The position numbers and the translations under genes were made by a program. From CAMCXT01 sp046302715 (GTDB lineage: Bacteria; Bacteroidota; Bacteroidia; M30B66): a DNA stretch of 30,977 bases. The stretch is taken from positions 1 to 30,977 of the forward strand of contig JBKCHQ010000167.1 of NCBI GenBank assembly GCA_046302715.1, read 5' to 3'. Positions 30,629 to 30,977 of the stretch are shown here, piece by piece; within the stretch, counting starts at the first letter, position 1, and each line of letters starts with the position of its first letter. The notes under the pieces are model-generated. The model did no database searches. It had not been told where the DNA came from and saw only the letters and a list, made by a program, of their open reading frames with translations.

Positions 30629-30977
30629 CTATTTAACGCGCTTCAGATTAATATCGCGGGTGGGTGCGATAACCAGCGGAACCTTCTCAACATGCACCGA
30701 GCTGGTATCTAAACCAAATGCTTTGCCTTCAGATAGACTGATGCTCTTCAACATGAAGTAAATATCAAGCACAATCTTTTCGTAGAACGGCAAATCATTT
30801 TCGTTGGAAAGGAATTTCTCCAGCACAATAAAGCGGAAATCACCGATTACCTGATTCTTGTTGAGTGATTCGTAACGTGAAACAATATCCACTTCGTGAT
30901 CTTTTACCAAATCCTGCACTACTTTTCGAAACATTAGATTAATGCGAGGAGCGACACGGAAACCTAAAAGAAAGTCT
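30629..30977 (-). CDS. kup: KUP-type potassium transporter, C-terminal part (partial)
   Basis: The frame is open from the right edge of the window (116 codons, entering as DFLLGFRVAPRINLMFRKVV) and ends at 30629. The sequence matches the cytoplasmic C-terminal domain of KUP/HAK potassium transporters: LGFRVAPRINL, then VDIVSRYESLNKNQVIGDFRFIVLEK, LPFYEKIVLDIYFMLK, and FGLDTSSVHVEKVPLVI, which is strongly conserved in this family. The ATG at 30934 is internal and not the start. The membrane region lies beyond the window. Kup imports potassium, probably with protons. Confidence 0.85.
   Translation of the reverse strand, partial: DFLLGFRVAPRINLMFRKVVQDLVKDHEVDIVSRYESLNKNQVIGDFRFIVLEKFLSNENDLPFYEKIVLDIYFMLKSISLSEGKAFGLDTSSVHVEKVPLVIAPTRDINLKRVK

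Noticed and set aside
1..30977. CRISPR array, IS element, integrase, phage or toxin-antitoxin genes
   Set aside because: No regular spaced repeats, transposase motifs, integrase active-site pattern or toxin-antitoxin pair was found.

Overview
The window looks like a chromosomal segment of a free-living member of the Bacteroidota, probably near the Flavobacteriales/Sphingobacteriales. Four large secreted proteins end in type IX secretion (T9SS) C-terminal sorting domains. Many genes are preceded by the Bacteroidota -7 box TAnnTTTG, some also with a -33 TTTG about 19-20 nt upstream. There are numerous small lipoproteins, M43 (cytophagalysin-like) metalloproteases, a futalosine-pathway enzyme (MqnE) and a Bacteroidota-style Kup C-terminus. 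No phage, IS element, integrase or CRISPR array was seen, so the segment is mostly ordinary core and envelope/secretome genes, with decay at its left edge.

Layout. 1-1.19 kb: a small secreted repeat protein broken by a +1 frameshift in a T5 run, a decayed copy of a tRNA-Asn plus terminator, and the intact tRNA-Asn(GUU). 1.19-6.4 kb: envelope genes (MsbA-like ABC exporter diverging from a family 25 glycosyltransferase; rbfA overlapping a LolC/E-like permease; a coiled-coil OmpA lipoprotein). 6.6-9.5 kb: M43 protease with PKD and T9SS domains, a small conserved protein and a small lipoprotein. 9.6-12.3 kb: pheS, convergent with mqnE and a biotin carrier protein gene. 12.3-16.8 kb: a second M43 protease, an orphan OmpR-type response regulator and a PKD/T9SS protein. 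16.86-18.6 kb: rnhB, a bidirectional terminator, rplS and trmD. 18.7-21.6 kb: bioB, a TPR protein gene and bioF joined by ATGA overlaps. 21.7-24.6 kb: rpmH (L34), an alpha/beta hydrolase, an SDR oxidoreductase and an AlkB-type hydroxylase. 24.7-31 kb: a BNR-repeat T9SS protein, two divergent Cys-rich mini-lipoproteins, a membrane protein with a CPFC thioredoxin-like domain, a long-chain acyl-CoA ligase and the 3' end of kup.

How genes relate. bioB and bioF make biotin, and the carrier protein at 10638-11141 is a biotin acceptor. MqnE serves menaquinone synthesis. AlkB, the SDR and the acyl-CoA ligase could in principle act in sequence on hydrocarbons or lipids, but they are not one operon. 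The T9SS cargo proteins suggest a protein-degrading, surface-active lifestyle. Where a -7 box is visible on the + strand it usually lies 16-20 nt before the start codon, implying very short leaders. No obviously new multi-gene system was found. The most unusual items are the frameshifted 50-residue repeat gene, the hairpin-bearing decayed tRNA copy, the TPR gene inside the biotin operon, the double-CxxC membrane redox protein, and a palindrome shared by two promoters.
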